Shown: positions 52,723 through 62,588, numbered from the stretch's first letter. The stretch is DNA of 64,000 nt from UBA6244 sp965140775 (GCA_965140775.1 OZ223471.1:1612001-1676000); one strand, 5' to 3'. Translations and numbers: made by a program. The notes: generated by a model from the sequence alone, not told the origin.

Positions 52723-53235
52723 TTATTCTTTTTTAAAATCGAGACTTAGCGAATTTACACAATACCGCATACCTGTCGGATTGGGTCCATCGTTGAACAA
52801 ATGACCCAGATGTCCGTTGCAATGGGCGCACTTGATTTCGGTACGTATCATGCCATGACTTTTGTCGAGCACTTCAATAATGCTGCTATCGGCCACCGCT
52901 TTGTAAAAACTGGGCCAACCCGAACCCGAATCGTACTTGGTGTCGGAGCTGAAAAGTTTGGCACCACAAGCAGCGCAATAGTAATATCCGTCTTCGTGGT
53001 GGTTCACGTATTTGCCGGAAAATGGAGGTTCCGTTCCGCAATTTCTGAGCACGCGGTATTGTTCAGGGGTGAGCTCTTTTGCCCATTCCTGCTCGGTTTT
53101 GGTGGTTTTAGGATTGTTCATGTTCGTGGTGTTTTGTGCCGATAGGTTTCCCTGATGGTTGAAAAAGATGAAGCAAATCAGAAAAATAACGGGCATGGTT
53201 TTTTTAGTGGTGTTTCGTAGTTGGCTATAGTACAT
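52723..53235 (-). CDS. msrB: Exported peptide-methionine (R)-S-oxide reductase
   Basis: 170 residues: an N-terminal signal or anchor (about 14-33, MPVIFLICFIFF) and an MsrB domain. EQYRVLRNCGTEPPFSGKY starts it; the zinc pairs are CAAC and CAHC; the catalytic cysteine is in RYCVNSLSL. Repairs oxidised methionine in envelope proteins. An additional Cys in RNCGTEPPF may be the resolving residue. Forty-five bases upstream of the kinase start, so possibly regulated with the two-component pair. Confidence 0.93.
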   Translation of the reverse strand: MYYSQLRNTTKKTMPVIFLICFIFFNHQGNLSAQNTTNMNNPKTTKTEQEWAKELTPEQYRVLRNCGTEPPFSGKYVNHHEDGYYYCAACGAKLFSSDTKYDSGSGWPSFYKAVADSSIIEVLDKSHGMIRTEIKCAHCNGHLGHLFNDGPNPTGMRYCVNSLSLDFKKE

Positions 53236-53311
53236 GGTAGTTGGTAATGGTGAGTGAAATGAACGTTTTTCATCCTATATTCGTATGTTTTCGACCGGTA
53301 TTTCACATTTA

Positions 53312-55534
53312 TTAATATTTCAACATTTTAGCACGGGCGCCCTTGTCGGTGATGATAAAATACAATCCCGGAGCCAGTTGGCTTACGTCGATGGTGTTGG
53401 TTTCTTTGGCAGATATAACGACTTGTCCGGTGATGTTCGTAACCCGGATATTCGCTTTTTGGTTAAGAAAAACTGAGTTCCCGGAAGTGGGGTTGGGGAA
53501 AACAAGCAGAGCCTGAGCGTATTTCATTTCATGGATGCCATTGGGAACATTGGGGCTTCCTGGGGTAGGGGTATTGAAAAACTGAATGTTAGCCGTGCCA
53601 TCGGGCAATCTGCCATAGCTGATATCTTCCTCCTGAATGCCGAATACGATGGCGTCCACCTCGATTTGTTCAGAAGAAAAAATTCCCACTTCTTCGCCAT
53701 CTTTGCTAAGCTTAAAATTGGTGTGGTGGTCGCCCAGAGACGGGTCACCATCCGCCCAAAAAAGCTCAAAACCACCGGGTTGCAGGTCGATGTCGGGCAT
53801 TTGCCATTTGTTAGGACTGTCGAGGTTGTCGGTAAGATAGTAGGCGCCCAGATTCACCACCCTGCTGTCGCCGTTGTATATCTCCACCCAATCGCTGAAA
53901 AAGCCGTGTTCATCTGCCAGTGTGGTAGCGTTGTCGGCCATGAGTTCGTTGACGAACAACAAGGGTGTGTCGCCGGTGGCAGGTGGAATAATTACCGGAT
54001 TGCAGGGCAGTATTTGCTGTTGATTCAGGTGGTCGATGGCGCTGATCTGGTACGAAACCTCCTGGTCTTCCAAAACATTTTGAAGCGTCAGGGTATAAAA
54101 ACCATCGCCGACCGATTGCATGTTCATGATCTGTATGGGGCCGTTTTCAATGGTAACCAGCGCTTTAACATCTGCCGGTGTCGACTGAACCTGAACAAAA
54201 GCTTTCAAACTCACTTGCTGCCCGGCCTCACGTTCATGGGAGATGTATTTGATCACGGGTTTCATTTGTGCTGACTCCAATTGGTTGTTGGTGGCTATTT
54301 TGCGGGCAGTGAGGTAAGGGAACAACCCAATTTTTACATGATCGCCAATGGTTTGGGTGTAAGAGTTGAGAAAATCTGTATAAGTATATCCATAATCCAA
54401 GGGATAGTAAGGGTCGGTTTCCACGTAAGGGGCAATCATATCTCGTCTGTCTGCGATGCTTGAAATCAGAGAGTCGATATCTATCAGGTTGTTTATCATG
54501 TTGTTGGAATAAAAACTGTACTGATCTCGCAGTTCATCAAATCCCATCATCCGGGTATAAAGCGGACGTGGCTCGCTACCGTTTTGCCAATTGTAGATAT
54601 TCCGTGTGGCCCAATCGATATTGAACCAGTCGATGCCAAAGGTATTGTCCACATCATAAGGGATGTACTCCATTTTGTTGGAGGAAGTGTTGTGGTAGAG
54701 ATAGAAATTGTTTTTGTTGAAAATATATCCGTCCCAATTGCCACAAAAAACGTCGGAGGCTGCTACTTTCAGGTAATCGTAGGTATTAAAAACCTCGTCC
54801 AACTGGCATACTAAATGGTTATTGGCAGCATTATTAATCACATTGATAAAATTGGCCAGGTCGGAATAATCGTCCGCTTCTTCGTTGGTTTTCAGTTCGT
54901 AAACCCGATAATCTCCATTCATTAGTTTATAATCATCGGGATTGGAACCCAGGTATTTCAAATCTGCCGGATAAAGGCATTTAAATAAGTTTCCGTCGTT
55001 ATTGCCGAAATAGGTCAATGCAAACTCCTCGTCGATATGTTCCACGTTGATGTATAGTCCGTGGTAATTGCCGTTGATATACAATTGCACGTGGTTGGCG
55101 CGCGGAGCCGGAATATGCATCTTTCGGAGGATGTCCCACATCAACTTCGAGCGCATGATGGTGGGATCGTTGTGTTCACCATTGAGGTTAATTTTTTCCA
55201 CACCGTAGTATTTCTGACCCGAGGTGAAGGTGTTGATGGAAACTTTAAAGGATTTTTTTGCTGAATATCGAGACGTGTTTCCGCGTAAGCGAAAGCCCAC
55301 GGGGTCTATGGTATCTCTCACCGTTCCGTTGTCGAATACAAAGCGGGCATGAAATTCAATGTCGCTGTCGGGGTGTTCGTAAATCCAATCGAGGGTATCC
55401 GGGTTGATGGTAATGTCCACGCGGGGAACCACTGTGTCGATAAATAAGGGACCATTTTCAGGAAAATATGCCTGGGCCATTGCCTGTGAGGAAATCAAAA
55501 TGCCAATCAACCAAACGAAAAGGAGCTTTTTCAT
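53312..55534 (-). CDS. T9SS-exported CotH kinase-like protein with lamin-tail domain
   Basis: 740 residues from the ATG at 55534. Signal peptide MKKLLFVWLIGILISS. A CotH domain (about 40-430) shows RLRGNTSRYSAKKSFKVSIN, KINLNGEHNDPTIMRSKLMWDIL, NGNYHGLYINVEHID and EYIPYDVDNTFG, matching the conserved kinase-like core. Then a lamin-tail (LTD) domain (LLFVNELMADNATTLADEHG...DWVEIYN) and a C-terminal T9SS sorting domain (LLVFPNPTSGN ... LAPGLYFIITDKGARAKMLKY). It is thus expected on the surface or secreted. Substrate unknown. Confidence 0.9.
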   Translation of the reverse strand: MKKLLFVWLIGILISSQAMAQAYFPENGPLFIDTVVPRVDITINPDTLDWIYEHPDSDIEFHARFVFDNGTVRDTIDPVGFRLRGNTSRYSAKKSFKVSINTFTSGQKYYGVEKINLNGEHNDPTIMRSKLMWDILRKMHIPAPRANHVQLYINGNYHGLYINVEHIDEEFALTYFGNNDGNLFKCLYPADLKYLGSNPDDYKLMNGDYRVYELKTNEEADDYSDLANFINVINNAANNHLVCQLDEVFNTYDYLKVAASDVFCGNWDGYIFNKNNFYLYHNTSSNKMEYIPYDVDNTFGIDWFNIDWATRNIYNWQNGSEPRPLYTRMMGFDELRDQYSFYSNNMINNLIDIDSLISSIADRRDMIAPYVETDPYYPLDYGYTYTDFLNSYTQTIGDHVKIGLFPYLTARKIATNNQLESAQMKPVIKYISHEREAGQQVSLKAFVQVQSTPADVKALVTIENGPIQIMNMQSVGDGFYTLTLQNVLEDQEVSYQISAIDHLNQQQILPCNPVIIPPATGDTPLLFVNELMADNATTLADEHGFFSDWVEIYNGDSRVVNLGAYYLTDNLDSPNKWQMPDIDLQPGGFELFWADGDPSLGDHHTNFKLSKDGEEVGIFSSEQIEVDAIVFGIQEEDISYGRLPDGTANIQFFNTPTPGSPNVPNGIHEMKYAQALLVFPNPTSGNSVFLNQKANIRVTNITGQVVISAKETNTIDVSQLAPGLYFIITDKGARAKMLKY

Positions 55535-55597
55535 GTCTAAAATTTTGGTAAAGGTAAGGTTTTCTGCCACGACAGCGGCTATTAGCGTCGGTTTCCG

Positions 55598-55605
55598 TAT
55601 GTTTG
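55598..55605 (+). promoter_or_regulatory. Promoter -7 element for the purine phosphorylase gene
   Basis: TATGTTTG fits TAnnTTTG, 16 bases before the ATG at 55622. Confidence 0.45.
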
Positions 55606-55621
55606 CACAAAACAAAGACTG

Positions 55622-56434
55622 ATGTTGCAAAAAGTAAAAGAAGCTGTGGCCTATTTGGAAAAAATGGGCGTAGGAAATCCATCCATCGGGATTATTCTCG
55701 GTACCGGACTTGGTGGTATGGTAAAAGATGTGGAGATCTCAAAAAGTATTGATTATGTGGATATCCCGCATTTTCCGGAATCAACCGTGGAGTCACATTC
55801 AGGGCATCTGATTTTTGGCACCCTCGAAGGAAAACCGGTTGTGGTGATGAGTGGTCGGTTTCATTTTTATGAAGGATACACCTTCGATCAAATCACCTTT
55901 GGTGTGCGGGTTATGAAATTTCTGGGCGTAGATACCTTGCTGGTTTCCAATGCCGCCGGAGGGATAAACCCCGCCTATCCGCCTGCCTCGCTGATGCTGA
56001 TCGACGACCACATCAACATGTTGCCCGGAAATCCGCTGGTGGGCAAGAATTACGAAGAATTCGGACCCAGGTTTCCCGACATGAGCGCACCCTATGATCC
56101 CGGTTTGATGGCCATTGCCGAGAAAATTGCCAAAGAAGAATCCATTCTGCTCAACAAAGGCGTGTATGTGGCCTGGATCGGTCCCAGCCTGGAAACCCGT
56201 GCCGAGTATCGCTTTATCAAAATTATGGGTGCCGACGTGGTGGGCATGTCCACTGTACCCGAAGTTATCGTGGCCCATCACATGGGGATGAAAGTGCTGG
56301 CGGTTTCTGTGGTGACCGACCTTTGCGATCCTGACAACCTGAAACCCGCCAATATTCACGATATTCTGGCCAATGCAGCCTTGGCTGAAAAAGATTTGAT
56401 TTTACTTTTCAAACGTTTGATATCAAGTATTTAG
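55622..56434 (+). CDS. Purine nucleoside phosphorylase, trimeric type
   Basis: 270 residues. Splits purine nucleosides with phosphate into base and ribose-1-phosphate. Phosphate and ribose sites: LGTGLGG, ESHSGHL, MSGRFHFYEGY, VSNAAGGIN; purine-site blocks: GPSLETRAEYR and GMSTVPEVIVAHHMGM. The residue that is Asn243 in 6-oxopurine-specific human PNP appears as Asp in VVTDLCDPDN, resembling the Asp found in methylthioadenosine phosphorylases; base preference should be treated as open. Divergent from the CotH gene. Confidence 0.93.
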   Translation: MLQKVKEAVAYLEKMGVGNPSIGIILGTGLGGMVKDVEISKSIDYVDIPHFPESTVESHSGHLIFGTLEGKPVVVMSGRFHFYEGYTFDQITFGVRVMKFLGVDTLLVSNAAGGINPAYPPASLMLIDDHINMLPGNPLVGKNYEEFGPRFPDMSAPYDPGLMAIAEKIAKEESILLNKGVYVAWIGPSLETRAEYRFIKIMGADVVGMSTVPEVIVAHHMGMKVLAVSVVTDLCDPDNLKPANIHDILANAALAEKDLILLFKRLISSI

Positions 56435-56512
56435 GCGGAGAAAAATATTGCGTATTTCCCGATTCTTTTGTTAAAGATTCACAATATCTCTTTTTACGTA
56501 TCGGGATTGTTG

Positions 56513-56520
56513 TATCTTTG
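56513..56520 (+). promoter_or_regulatory. Promoter -7 element for the acyl-CoA synthetase gene
   Basis: TATCTTTG fits TAnnTTTG, 19 bases before the ATG at 56540. Confidence 0.45.
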
Positions 56521-56539
56521 ACTCACTTTAAAAGAAAAT

Positions 56540-58201
56540 ATGGATTCTAACACACCGTTGACACTGCCCGGATTGTTCGAGGAATCAGTCCATCTTTATG
56601 CCAATTCACCTTTTTTATCCTTTGTGGGCGACACGCCCATTACTTTCGCAGAAGCCGACAGCAAGATCAAATCGCTTCAGGTAATGCTGCAGGACATGGA
56701 TATTAAACCGGGTGATCGTGTGGCCTTGCTCAGCAGCAACATGCCCCATTGGGGGATAGTTTATCTGGCCATTACCGGCATGGGTGCAATTGTAGTGCCC
56801 TTGTTGCCCGATTTTAGTCAGGAAGAAATAAAAAATGTGCTGGAACATTCAGAAGCTCAGGCGATATTTGTTTCTGCTGGATTGAAGCATAAAATTGCGG
56901 AGTTTAAAAACCCTGCATTGAAAAGCCGAATTCTGGTGGAAGATTTTTCCGTGATAGAAAGTCATAAGAGCGGAATTGTTTTCGATGAAAAATTGCAAAC
57001 CCCAACACATTTTGAAGTGCGGGAAGACGATTTGGCTGCCATTATCTATACTTCCGGCACTACCGGAAAAAGCAAAGGCGTGATGCTTACCCACCGCAAC
57101 ATCAGTTTTACCGCTGTGAAAGGTCGTACCATACAACCTATTGGTAACAACGACCGCATGTTGTCGGTTTTACCGTTGTCGCATACCTACGAAAACACCA
57201 TTGGATTTATATTACCCATGGTGGGAGGAGCTTGTGTGTATTATCTGTCGAAGCCACCCACACCGGCTGTGTTGCTGCCTGCTTTGAAAATTGTGCGACC
57301 AACGGCCATGCTCACCGTACCGCTTATCATCGAAAAAATATATAGAAGCAAGATTCTGCCTGCCTTTACCGACAAGTGGGCCACCAGAGTTCTTTACAAA
57401 ATACCGGTATTAAGGCAAAAACTGAATCGGTTGGCCGGAAAAAAACTCATGCGCACCTTTGGTGGTGAATTGAAGTTTTTTGGTATCGGAGGTGCCAAGT
57501 TGAGTGGTACTGTTGAACGATTTTTAATCGAAGCCAAATTTCCCTATGCCATTGGTTACGGACTCACCGAGACGGCACCCTTGCTTGCCGGTATTGCTCC
57601 CTTTGCGGGAAAATGGCAATCCACCGGACCTGCCATGGAGGGTGTGGAATTGAAAATTGTGGAAAAGGACCGATGGACCGGTGAAGGCGAAATTTGGGCA
57701 AAGGGTCCCAACGTGATGAAGGGTTATTACAAAGAACCAGCCATGACTGCCGAAGTACTTACCGAAGATGGTTGGTTTAAAACCGGAGACCTCGGGATTC
57801 TTGATCCTCAAGGGTTTCTGTTTATTAAAGGCAGAAGGAAAAACGTGATTATTGGTGCCGGTGGCGAGAATATTTTCCCTGAAGACATCGAATCCATTAT
57901 CAACAACTTCAAACATGTGGTGGAGTCAGTGGTTGTAGAACAAAAGGGAAAGCTGGTAGCATTGGTGCATTTCAATCGTGAAGAAATTGAGCACCAATAC
58001 AAACACATGAAGGAAGAGGTAGCCAACTATGCCGAAACCAAGTATGAAGAATTGTCGGTTGAACTTCGTGATTACGTGAATCAACAGGTGAATAAATTCT
58101 CTAAGATTCAGTTGGTGGTGGTTCATGCCGACCCATTTCAGAAAACAGCCACACAGAAAATTAAACGCTTTTTATATACACAGCAGGTGGCTGCGGTGTA
58201 G
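56540..58201 (+). CDS. Long-chain acyl-CoA synthetase (AMP-binding)
   Basis: 553 residues of the ANL superfamily. Activates fatty acids with ATP and CoA. Motifs in order: IIYTSGTTGKSKGVMLTHRN (P-loop), YGLTETAPL, GWFKTGDLG (ribose-binding Asp) and the hinge KGRRKNVIIGAGGENIFPEDIE; the catalytic Lys is near KIKRF at the C-terminus. Similar to FadD15-like enzymes, so a long-chain substrate is likely. Single gene, closed by a terminator shared with carB. Confidence 0.9.
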   Translation: MDSNTPLTLPGLFEESVHLYANSPFLSFVGDTPITFAEADSKIKSLQVMLQDMDIKPGDRVALLSSNMPHWGIVYLAITGMGAIVVPLLPDFSQEEIKNVLEHSEAQAIFVSAGLKHKIAEFKNPALKSRILVEDFSVIESHKSGIVFDEKLQTPTHFEVREDDLAAIIYTSGTTGKSKGVMLTHRNISFTAVKGRTIQPIGNNDRMLSVLPLSHTYENTIGFILPMVGGACVYYLSKPPTPAVLLPALKIVRPTAMLTVPLIIEKIYRSKILPAFTDKWATRVLYKIPVLRQKLNRLAGKKLMRTFGGELKFFGIGGAKLSGTVERFLIEAKFPYAIGYGLTETAPLLAGIAPFAGKWQSTGPAMEGVELKIVEKDRWTGEGEIWAKGPNVMKGYYKEPAMTAEVLTEDGWFKTGDLGILDPQGFLFIKGRRKNVIIGAGGENIFPEDIESIINNFKHVVESVVVEQKGKLVALVHFNREEIEHQYKHMKEEVANYAETKYEELSVELRDYVNQQVNKFSKIQLVVVHADPFQKTATQKIKRFLYTQQVAAV

Positions 58202-58214
58202 ATAATTGAAGGCC

Positions 58215-58258
58215 AAAAAAAACCCTGTCACGTTCCGAAACCTGACAGGGTTTTTTTT
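58215..58258 (+). terminator. Bidirectional terminator
   Basis: AACCCTGTCA (58221-58230) pairs with TGACAGGGTT (58243-58252), with an A run before and a T run after. Serves the acyl-CoA synthetase and convergent carB; the T run touches the carB stop. Confidence 0.88.
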
Positions 58259-61200
58259 AATACTCATCCCAACTTTTTATGCTCAAATCACTCATTTTAT
58301 ACCGGGTGATGGCATAAATAAAAGCACTCGCTAAACGTGCGTTGGTGATGAGCGGCACGTTGAAATCCACCGAAGCTCGACGGATGATGTAGTCGTTGTT
58401 CAGTTCTTCGGAGCTCAGATTTTTGGGAATATTTATCACCAAATCAATTTTCTTTTCTTTAATCAATTGGTACGCATTGGGTACTTTGTCGATGTCGGGC
58501 CAGTTGACCATGGTGGATTTGATGCCATTTTTTTTAAAAAAGTCGTGAGTTCCTTTGGTGGTAAACAGTTTGAAATTGTTGGCAATAAGCAAATGGGCAC
58601 TTTGGATGAGTTCTGTTTTCGATCGCATGGGGCCGGAGGAAATCAGAATATTTTTCTTGGGAATTCGATATCCGACAGCCAGCATTGATTTTAAAATGGC
58701 TTCGTAGTAATCGTCGCCAATGCAACCCACTTCGCCGGTAGAAGCCATATCCACACCCAACACAGGGTCGGCTTTGCTTAATCTGGAAAAGGAAAATTGG
58801 GACGCTTTTACCCCAATGTGGTCGATGTCGAAAAGGTTCTTATTTAGTTTTTCCACTTTTTCACCCAGCATAATCCTTACGGCCATATCGATGAAGTTGG
58901 TTTTGAGAATCTTGCTTACAAAGGGCAGACTTCGCGAGGCACGCAGGTTACACTCGATAACTTTGATGTCGTTGTCTTTAGCAAGAAATTGGATGTTAAA
59001 AGGCCCGCTGATGTGTAATTCTTCGGCAATCTGGCGACTGATTTTTTTGATACGTCTAAGTGTTTCCACATACACTTTTTGTGGAGGGAACATGATGGTG
59101 GCATCGCCCGAATGAACTCCGGCAAACTCGATGTGCTCCGAAATGGCATAGGCAATAATTTCCCCATCGTCGGCCACGGCGTCCATTTCAATTTCTTTGG
59201 CATCGGTGATAAAGCGGGAAACCACCACCGGATATTGCTTGGATACTTGTGTGGCCAGATTCAGGAAATGCTCCAACTCATCATGATTGGAAACGATGTT
59301 CATGGCAGCTCCCGACAAAACGTAGGAGGGGCGTACCAGCACCGGAAAACCCACTTCCTCAGTGAATTGGGTAATTTCTTTCAATGATGTGAGCTCTTTC
59401 CATTCGGGTTGATCCACGCCTATCTTATCAAGCATGTCCGAAAATTTAAAACGGTTTTCGGCTTGATCGATGTGCAACGGACTGGTTCCCAGTATGGGAA
59501 CATTCTGGCGAAAAAGTCTCATGGCCAGGTTGTTGGGTATTTGTCCTCCGGTGCTCACAATCAGTCCTTTGGGCAATTCCAGTTCGCTGATATCAAGGAT
59601 ACGTTCCAATGTAAGCTCTTCAAAATATAGTCTGTCGGACACGTCGTAGTCGGTACTCACGGTTTCGGGATTGTAATTGACCATGATGGATCGGTATCCC
59701 ATTTTTTGCACCGTTTGCAGGGCATTTACTCCCGACCAGTCGAATTCCACGCTGCTGCCAATACGGTAGGCACCCGAGCCAAGCACCATCACCGATCTGC
59801 CATCGTGTTCAAATTCGATGTCGTGTTCCTTTCCATGATAGGTGAGGTAGAGGTAATTGGTGTGGGCGGGATGTTCGGCTGCCAGGGTGTCGATTTGTTT
59901 CACGCAGGGAAGTATCCCAAGTGTTTTGCGCCGGTTTCGTATTTCCAGGATTTCGTCGTCTTGCTGACCTATTTTTCGGTTGCTGTACAAGAGACGTGCA
60001 ATTTGAAAATCGGAAAATCCGGCTTGTTTGGCTTCGAGGAGTAGCCCGGCAGGAAGGTTTATTGGTTCGTCAAATTCCTGGATTTCCTTCTCCAATACAA
60101 TGATGTTGTGGAGTTTGTGTAAAAACCAACGATCGATTTTGGTGAGTTGGTGCACTTCTTCCACCGACATGCCATTGCTAAAAGCCTGTTCTATGGCGAA
60201 AATTCTTGTGTCGGTTGGGTACTGCAGGGCATCCGCCATATTTGGTAAGGCTAAATCCTTGTTTGCTGCAAAGCCATGCATGCCCATCCCTATCATGCGC
60301 AATCCCTTTTGGATGGCTTCTTCAAAGCTGCGGCCAATGGCCATCACTTCGCCCACACTTTTCATGGAGCTGCCCAGTTCGCGCGATACGCCCACAAATT
60401 TGCTTAGGTCCCAACGGGGAATCTTCACTACCATGTAATCCAGCGCTGGTTCGAAAAAGGCAGAGGTGGTTTTGGTGATGTTGTTTTTCAACTCATGAAG
60501 GCCATAGCCGAGCCCCAGTTTTGCCGCCACAAAGGCCAGAGGATAACCCGTGGCTTTGGAGGCCAGCGCGCTTGAACGCGACAGACGGGCATTGACTTCA
60601 ATTACACGGTAGTCTTCGGAGTTGGGGTCGAGGGCATACTGCACATTACATTCGCCGACGATGCCCACCGCTTTCACAATTTCTATGCTCAACTGCCGAA
60701 GTTTATGGTATTCTCGGTTGGAGAGTGTTTGCGAAGGTGCCACCACAATGCTCTCTCCCGTATGAATGCCCAGGGGGTCGAAGTTTTCCATGTTGCAGAT
60801 GGTGAGGCAGTTGTCGAAACGGTCGCGAACCACTTCATACTCCACTTCTTTCCACCCTTTCAGCGATTCTTCAACCAAAATCTGTGACGAATAACTAAAC
60901 GCTTTGTTGGCCAATTGTAGCAGCTCCTCCCTGTTGTCGCAAAAGCCACTGCCTTGGCCACCAAGAGTAAATGCCGCCCTGACGATAAGCGGAAACCCGA
61001 TGGTGTCGGAAGCCATGAGGGCATCTTCCATGGTGGTAACCGCGATGGACTTGGGTGTTTTTACGTTGATTTCTCCCAATTTGTTGGCAAACTGCTCCCG
61101 GTCTTCCGTTTGGATGATGGCTTCGACGGGTGTGCCCAAAACCTGTATCCCGTATTTTTCAATTACTCCTGATTTATGCAACGCAATGCCACAGTTGAGG

Positions 61201-61478
61201 GCCGTTTGTCCGCCAAAGGCCAGCAGCAGTCCGTCGGGTTTTTCCTTTTCGATGATACGCTCCACAAAATCGGGGGTAACGGGCAGAAAATAGATTTTGT
61301 CGGCCATGCCCTCCGAAGTTTGTACCGTGGCAATGTTGGGATTGATGAGAATGGTGTAGATGCCTTCCTCTTTCAGCGCTTTCAGGGCTTGGGTTCCGCT
61401 GTAATCGAATTCGCCTGCTTCTCCAATTTTTAGGGCTCCGGAACCAAGGAGCAATACTTTTTTTATGGTTTTTTCCAT
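58257..61478 (-). CDS. carB: Carbamoyl-phosphate synthase large subunit
   Basis: 1073 residues, full length. Two ATP-grasp halves (about 1-540 and 545-930) that use ATP, bicarbonate and glutamine-derived ammonia, plus a C-terminal MGS-like regulatory domain (about 935-1073) where UMP, IMP or ornithine act in enterics. Motifs: GSGALKIGEAGEFDYSG, AFTLGGQGSGF, VIEVNARLSRSSALASKATGYP, and in the second half GSGAYRIGSSVEFDWSGV and VLVRPSYVLSGAAM. Overlaps carA by 16 bases, implying translational coupling. Confidence 0.97.
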   Translation of the reverse strand: MEKTIKKVLLLGSGALKIGEAGEFDYSGTQALKALKEEGIYTILINPNIATVQTSEGMADKIYFLPVTPDFVERIIEKEKPDGLLLAFGGQTALNCGIALHKSGVIEKYGIQVLGTPVEAIIQTEDREQFANKLGEINVKTPKSIAVTTMEDALMASDTIGFPLIVRAAFTLGGQGSGFCDNREELLQLANKAFSYSSQILVEESLKGWKEVEYEVVRDRFDNCLTICNMENFDPLGIHTGESIVVAPSQTLSNREYHKLRQLSIEIVKAVGIVGECNVQYALDPNSEDYRVIEVNARLSRSSALASKATGYPLAFVAAKLGLGYGLHELKNNITKTTSAFFEPALDYMVVKIPRWDLSKFVGVSRELGSSMKSVGEVMAIGRSFEEAIQKGLRMIGMGMHGFAANKDLALPNMADALQYPTDTRIFAIEQAFSNGMSVEEVHQLTKIDRWFLHKLHNIIVLEKEIQEFDEPINLPAGLLLEAKQAGFSDFQIARLLYSNRKIGQQDDEILEIRNRRKTLGILPCVKQIDTLAAEHPAHTNYLYLTYHGKEHDIEFEHDGRSVMVLGSGAYRIGSSVEFDWSGVNALQTVQKMGYRSIMVNYNPETVSTDYDVSDRLYFEELTLERILDISELELPKGLIVSTGGQIPNNLAMRLFRQNVPILGTSPLHIDQAENRFKFSDMLDKIGVDQPEWKELTSLKEITQFTEEVGFPVLVRPSYVLSGAAMNIVSNHDELEHFLNLATQVSKQYPVVVSRFITDAKEIEMDAVADDGEIIAYAISEHIEFAGVHSGDATIMFPPQKVYVETLRRIKKISRQIAEELHISGPFNIQFLAKDNDIKVIECNLRASRSLPFVSKILKTNFIDMAVRIMLGEKVEKLNKNLFDIDHIGVKASQFSFSRLSKADPVLGVDMASTGEVGCIGDDYYEAILKSMLAVGYRIPKKNILISSGPMRSKTELIQSAHLLIANNFKLFTTKGTHDFFKKNGIKSTMVNWPDIDKVPNAYQLIKEKKIDLVINIPKNLSSEELNNDYIIRRASVDFNVPLITNARLASAFIYAITRYKMSDLSIKSWDEY

Positions 61479-62551
61479 GATTCTGTGTCTTTGATAAATT
61501 CGCCAAAAAGGAATGCTGTATCGGTAGGACCACTGGAGGCTTCAGGATGAAACTGGGTAGTGAAAATGCGCTTACTTTGGTGTCGGATACCTTCGTTGCT
61601 GCCATCGTTGAGGTTGGTAAACCAGATTTTCCAATCTTTCGAAAGTGATTCAGCATCAACGGCATAACCATGATTTTGGGAAGTAAGGTAGGCCTTGTTG
61701 GTATCGGCCATTAGCACAGGTTGGTTGTGGCTTCGATGTCCGTATTTGAGTTTGTATGTTTTGGCCCCTGCTGCCAATGAAACCAGTTGATGTCCCAAAC
61801 AGATACCAAAAATAGGGCGGCTGTCCTGAATGGAGCTTTCCAGATGACGGATGGTAGCAACGCATTGCTCGGGGTTTCCGGGGCCATTGGAAATAAACAA
61901 GCCATCGTAGTCTTCATTTCGGTAGTCGTAGTCCCACGGAACGCGGACAACGGTGGTGTCGTATTGAAGCAGGTAACGGATGATGTTGTTTTTTACACCG
62001 CAGTCAATCAATAGGATGCGGTTTTTTCCATTTCCATAAACCTTTTTTTCTTTCACGCTTACCAAGTCCACCAGATTCTCTTTGTTTGGGTCATTGAAAG
62101 CGATGTCATCGTCAAAAACAATTTTCGCCAACATGGCACCCTTTTCACGAATGTGTCGGGTAAGGGCTCTTGTATCGATGCCAAAAAGGGCGGGAATATT
62201 TTCTTCCTTCAGCCATTCGGCAAGACTTTTGGATGCATTCCAGTGGTGGTGTTTTTCGGAGTAATCGGAAATGATGAGCGCATTTACATGGATGTGTTCC
62301 GACTCAAAATGTTGGTGCATGTTGTTTTCGACAGCATTTCCGGGTACCCCGTAGTTGCCCACCGAAGGGTAGGTGAGCACCAGAATCTGTCCCTTGTAAG
62401 ACGGGTCGGTGAGGCTTTCAGGATATCCTGTCATGGCTGTGTTAAACACGATTTCACCCGCGGTGGGGCATTCGGCACCAAATGACATGCCGGTTAGTTT
62501 CAACCCATCCTCCAGGATGAGGGTAGCTTTTCGATAGTTATTTTCTTTCAT
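61463..62551 (-). CDS. carA: Carbamoyl-phosphate synthase small subunit
   Basis: 362 residues from the ATG at 62551. Glutamine amidotransferase feeding ammonia to CarB for pyrimidine and arginine synthesis. The N-terminal domain has GAECPTAGEIVFNTAMTGYPE; the class I amidotransferase domain carries the nucleophile Cys in IFGICLGHQLVSLA and the His-Glu of TQFHPEAS. The in-frame TTG at 62563 is rejected because it falls in the T run of an upstream intrinsic terminator; the true ATG is 10 bases after that run. Expression is likely controlled by this attenuator and its leader peptide. Confidence 0.96.
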   Translation of the reverse strand: MKENNYRKATLILEDGLKLTGMSFGAECPTAGEIVFNTAMTGYPESLTDPSYKGQILVLTYPSVGNYGVPGNAVENNMHQHFESEHIHVNALIISDYSEKHHHWNASKSLAEWLKEENIPALFGIDTRALTRHIREKGAMLAKIVFDDDIAFNDPNKENLVDLVSVKEKKVYGNGKNRILLIDCGVKNNIIRYLLQYDTTVVRVPWDYDYRNEDYDGLFISNGPGNPEQCVATIRHLESSIQDSRPIFGICLGHQLVSLAAGAKTYKLKYGHRSHNQPVLMADTNKAYLTSQNHGYAVDAESLSKDWKIWFTNLNDGSNEGIRHQSKRIFTTQFHPEASSGPTDTAFLFGEFIKDTESWKKP

Positions 62552-62561
62552 GCGGTTGGGC

Positions 62562-62588
62562 AAAAAAAAAGACGGCCAATGCCGTCTT
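62562..62588 (-). terminator. Attenuator: intrinsic terminator in the carA leader
   Basis: On the minus strand AAGACGGC-ATTG-GCCGTCTT (62588 down to 62569) forms a perfect 8-bp stem and is followed by seven more T residues (62568-62562). It ends just before carA, with no other minus-strand gene for nearly 600 bases upstream, so it must act on carA transcripts. Confidence 0.8.

Noticed and set aside
61463..62563. TTG start of carA at 62563
   Set aside because: It would start translation inside the T run of the leader terminator; the ATG at 62551 fits the family start.
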